Below, one piece after another: positions 62,402 to 64,000 of a DNA stretch of 64,000 bases. Source of the stretch: Belliella kenyensis. GTDB taxonomy: Bacteria > Bacteroidota > Bacteroidia > Cytophagales > Cyclobacteriaceae. Every line of letters begins with the position of its first letter. Positions within the stretch are counted from its first letter, which is position 1. The notes beneath the pieces were generated by a model. That model was not told the DNA's origin. It worked only from the letters and a program-made list of their open reading frames with translations, and did no database searches. The translations under genes were made by a program, and so were the position numbers. The DNA is taken from positions 124,001 to 188,000 of the forward strand of contig NZ_JAKZGR010000008.1 of assembly GCF_022549675.1 (NCBI RefSeq), written 5' to 3'.

Positions 62402-64000
62402 ATGGCCACAGGTGAAAATCAAGAAGCATTAAGAAAAATACTTGACCTTACCAGAAAGATAGGTTTTGGGATTTTGTTGTTCCATTTTTATTGGGAGTGT
62501 AAAACAGCAGTTAAAAACTGGAAACTGGACATTAATCTGGTGGATCAGTTTGTCAATGAATTGGCTAAGACGGGTTTGTTTTCTGAGTTTTGGCTTCCAA
62601 AGGCCTTGGCAATGCTTTTATTGCTGATTTCAATATTGGGCGTAAAAGGAAAGAAATCTTTAGCAATAGGTTTGTTGCCCGTTTTGGTAATGGGCAGTTT
62701 TGGTTTAGCATGCTATTGGTTATCGGGCTTGCTATTTTATAGTATCGGAGAGCTATTGCGCTTGGAGTACCTTTATATAAGCCTAACTTTCTTCGGGTAT
62801 TTATTACTTTTAAGCTCTGGGATACGCTTTTCGAGGATTGTATGGAATAAAGACCAAACGGATATTTTCAACAAACTAAATGAAACATTTCCCCAAGAGG
62901 AAAGAAAGCTTGAAAATGAATATGCAGTCAACCTACCAGCAATTTATCGGATTGGCAATAAGGTCAGGAAGAGTTGGATCAACTTTATAAATCCCTTTAG
63001 GGCTATCCTCGTGGTGGGCACCCCAGGATCTGGGAAAAGTTATTTTGTGATCAGACACATCATCACCCAGCATATCGCTAAAGGGTTTTCGATGTTTATC
63101 TATGATTTCAAGTATGATGACCTTTCTAAAATAGCTTATAATGCTTTGCTCAATAATGCGTCGGCCTACCAGACTGTCCCGAAGTTTTATACCATCAACT
63201 TTGACAACCTTGAACATAGCCACAGGTGCAATCCCCTGGAGCCAAGTACCATGCTCGATATTACGGATGCTTCGGAATCTTCTAGAACGATCATGATGGG
63301 ACTCAACAGGGAATGGATCAAAAAACAGGGTGATTTTTTTGTTGAATCCCCTATCAACTTTTTGACGGCTGTGATCTGGTTTTTGAAAAAATATAGAAAA
63401 GGAAAATACTGCACCCTCCCCCATGTCATTGAGCTGATGCAAGTAGAATATGACAAGCTCTTTTCGGTGCTCAGGACTGAGCCTGAAATAGAAGTTTTAA
63501 TCAACCCTTTTGTATCAGCATACCTGCAAGGGGCAGCCGAGCAATTGGAAGGGCAAATAGCAAGTGCCAAGATAACCATGGCAAGGTTGGCCTCCCCACA
63601 ACTCTACTATGTGCTTTCAAGTTCTGAATTCACCCTTGACATCAACAATCCCGATGAACCTAAGATCGTCTGTATGGGAAACAATCCGCAAAAGCAACAG
63701 GTCTATGGGGCGGTATTGTCTCTTTACATTTCTAGGATTACAAAAATTGTAAACAGAAAGAACCAATTGAAATCAAGCTTGGTATTTGATGAATTCCCTA
63801 CCATCTATTTCAATGGCATTGACAGCCTGATCGCTACTGCAAGGGGGAATAAGGTGGCGACCACCTTAGGAGTCCAGGATTACAGCCAACTGAAAAAGGA
63901 TTATGGCAGGGAACAAGCCGAGGTGATCATGAATACAGTTGGAAATATCATCTCAGGGCAGGTGTTGGGAGAAACTGCCAAACAGCTTTCCGACAGGTTT
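62402..64000 (+). CDS. traG: TraG/VirD4-type conjugation coupling ATPase (truncated by window)
   Basis: The frame from ATG 62402 runs open for 533 codons to the window end. Several N-terminal membrane helices (WLPKALAMLLLLISILGV, YLYISLTFFGYLLLLSSG) are followed by an ATPase domain with Walker A VVGTPGSGKSYFV and Walker B SLVFDEFPTI, typical of Bacteroidota TraG/YWFCY proteins. It couples the relaxosome to the secretion channel. It is the third gene of the mobC-mobA-traG unit. Confidence 0.92.
   Translation, partial: MATGENQEALRKILDLTRKIGFGILLFHFYWECKTAVKNWKLDINLVDQFVNELAKTGLFSEFWLPKALAMLLLLISILGVKGKKSLAIGLLPVLVMGSFGLACYWLSGLLFYSIGELLRLEYLYISLTFFGYLLLLSSGIRFSRIVWNKDQTDIFNKLNETFPQEERKLENEYAVNLPAIYRIGNKVRKSWINFINPFRAILVVGTPGSGKSYFVIRHIITQHIAKGFSMFIYDFKYDDLSKIAYNALLNNASAYQTVPKFYTINFDNLEHSHRCNPLEPSTMLDITDASESSRTIMMGLNREWIKKQGDFFVESPINFLTAVIWFLKKYRKGKYCTLPHVIELMQVEYDKLFSVLRTEPEIEVLINPFVSAYLQGAAEQLEGQIASAKITMARLASPQLYYVLSSSEFTLDINNPDEPKIVCMGNNPQKQQVYGAVLSLYISRITKIVNRKNQLKSSLVFDEFPTIYFNGIDSLIATARGNKVATTLGVQDYSQLKKDYGREQAEVIMNTVGNIISGQVLGETAKQLSDRF

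Noticed and set aside
62933-63579. Two overlapping minus-strand frames (169 and 130 codons)
   Set aside because: Both are antisense to the TraG ATPase domain, which has intact Walker motifs.

Overview
The window looks like a piece of an AT-rich Bacteroidota chromosome, most likely Cytophagales and plausibly near Cyclobacteriaceae. Indicators are a SusC/SusD pair, a type IX secretion C-terminal sorting domain, a long-form isocitrate dehydrogenase, Bacteroidota promoters (TTG-N19/20-TAnnTTTG) and Bacteroidota MobC/MobA/TraG mobilisation genes. The genus is inference.

Layout. 1-5.5 kb: housekeeping and secreted genes (amidohydrolase, GH43 hydrolase, isocitrate dehydrogenase, two exported proteins of unknown function). 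5.6-25.4 kb: a complete type I-B CRISPR-Cas locus, cas6 / ~1 kb island / cas8b1-cas7-cas5-cas3 / unknown helical gene / cas4 / four-helix-bundle gene / cas1 / four-helix-bundle gene / cas2 / leader / array of 100 full 30-bp repeats plus one truncated repeat. 25.5-30.1 kb: lipoproteins, a beta-helix protein and a type IX-secreted SprB-repeat protein. 30.3-39.7 kb: a small glycan-utilisation locus (GDPD-GH16 fusion, SusD, SusC, Reg_prop/YYY/LuxR regulator), probably for beta-1,3-glucan. 39.8-42.8 kb: an ABC-ATPase/MutS fusion and small membrane proteins. 43-55 kb: a decayed defence and toxin-antitoxin island (restriction-enzyme deletion scar, GmrSD-like protein, RhuM-Fic with an amber stop, HigA-like antitoxin, Schlafen/AlbA_2 protein and fragments, RadC fragments, tripartite hipBST). 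55.9-64 kb: part of a mobilisable element with an excisionase-like gene, an eroded hipBA, a candidate structured RNA, an AbiE cassette, mobC, mobA and a truncated traG.

Main discovery. In the ~1 kb island between cas6 and cas8b1, on the minus strand, lies a degenerate mini-CRISPR. Pseudo-repeat 1 keeps the 3' handle of the array repeat (AGGAATTGAAA), a 16-nt pseudo-spacer follows, and pseudo-repeat 2 keeps the 5' core (AATCGCACCAT). The pseudo-spacer, with one further base, matches 15 of 17 positions of the sequence touching the cas8b1 start codon. One mismatch is at guide position 6, which type I effectors do not pair. The target is preceded by CCA. Two overlapping array spacers (93 and 94) independently show CCA in front of a protospacer. 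This is the layout expected of a crRNA-like RNA that sends Cascade to repress its own operon (CreR), or of a CreA antitoxin RNA guarding the adjacent minus-strand small genes, which include a possible toxin. The reading rests on sequence inspection alone and is untested.

Other notable items: a 12-bp sequence shared by the cas promoter region and the CRISPR leader; an internal block of 11 variant repeats; octameric TTGAAnnn tracts around cas1/cas2; three tandem promoter-operator modules in front of abiEi; a compact multi-hairpin RNA candidate; several protein fusions and decay scars.
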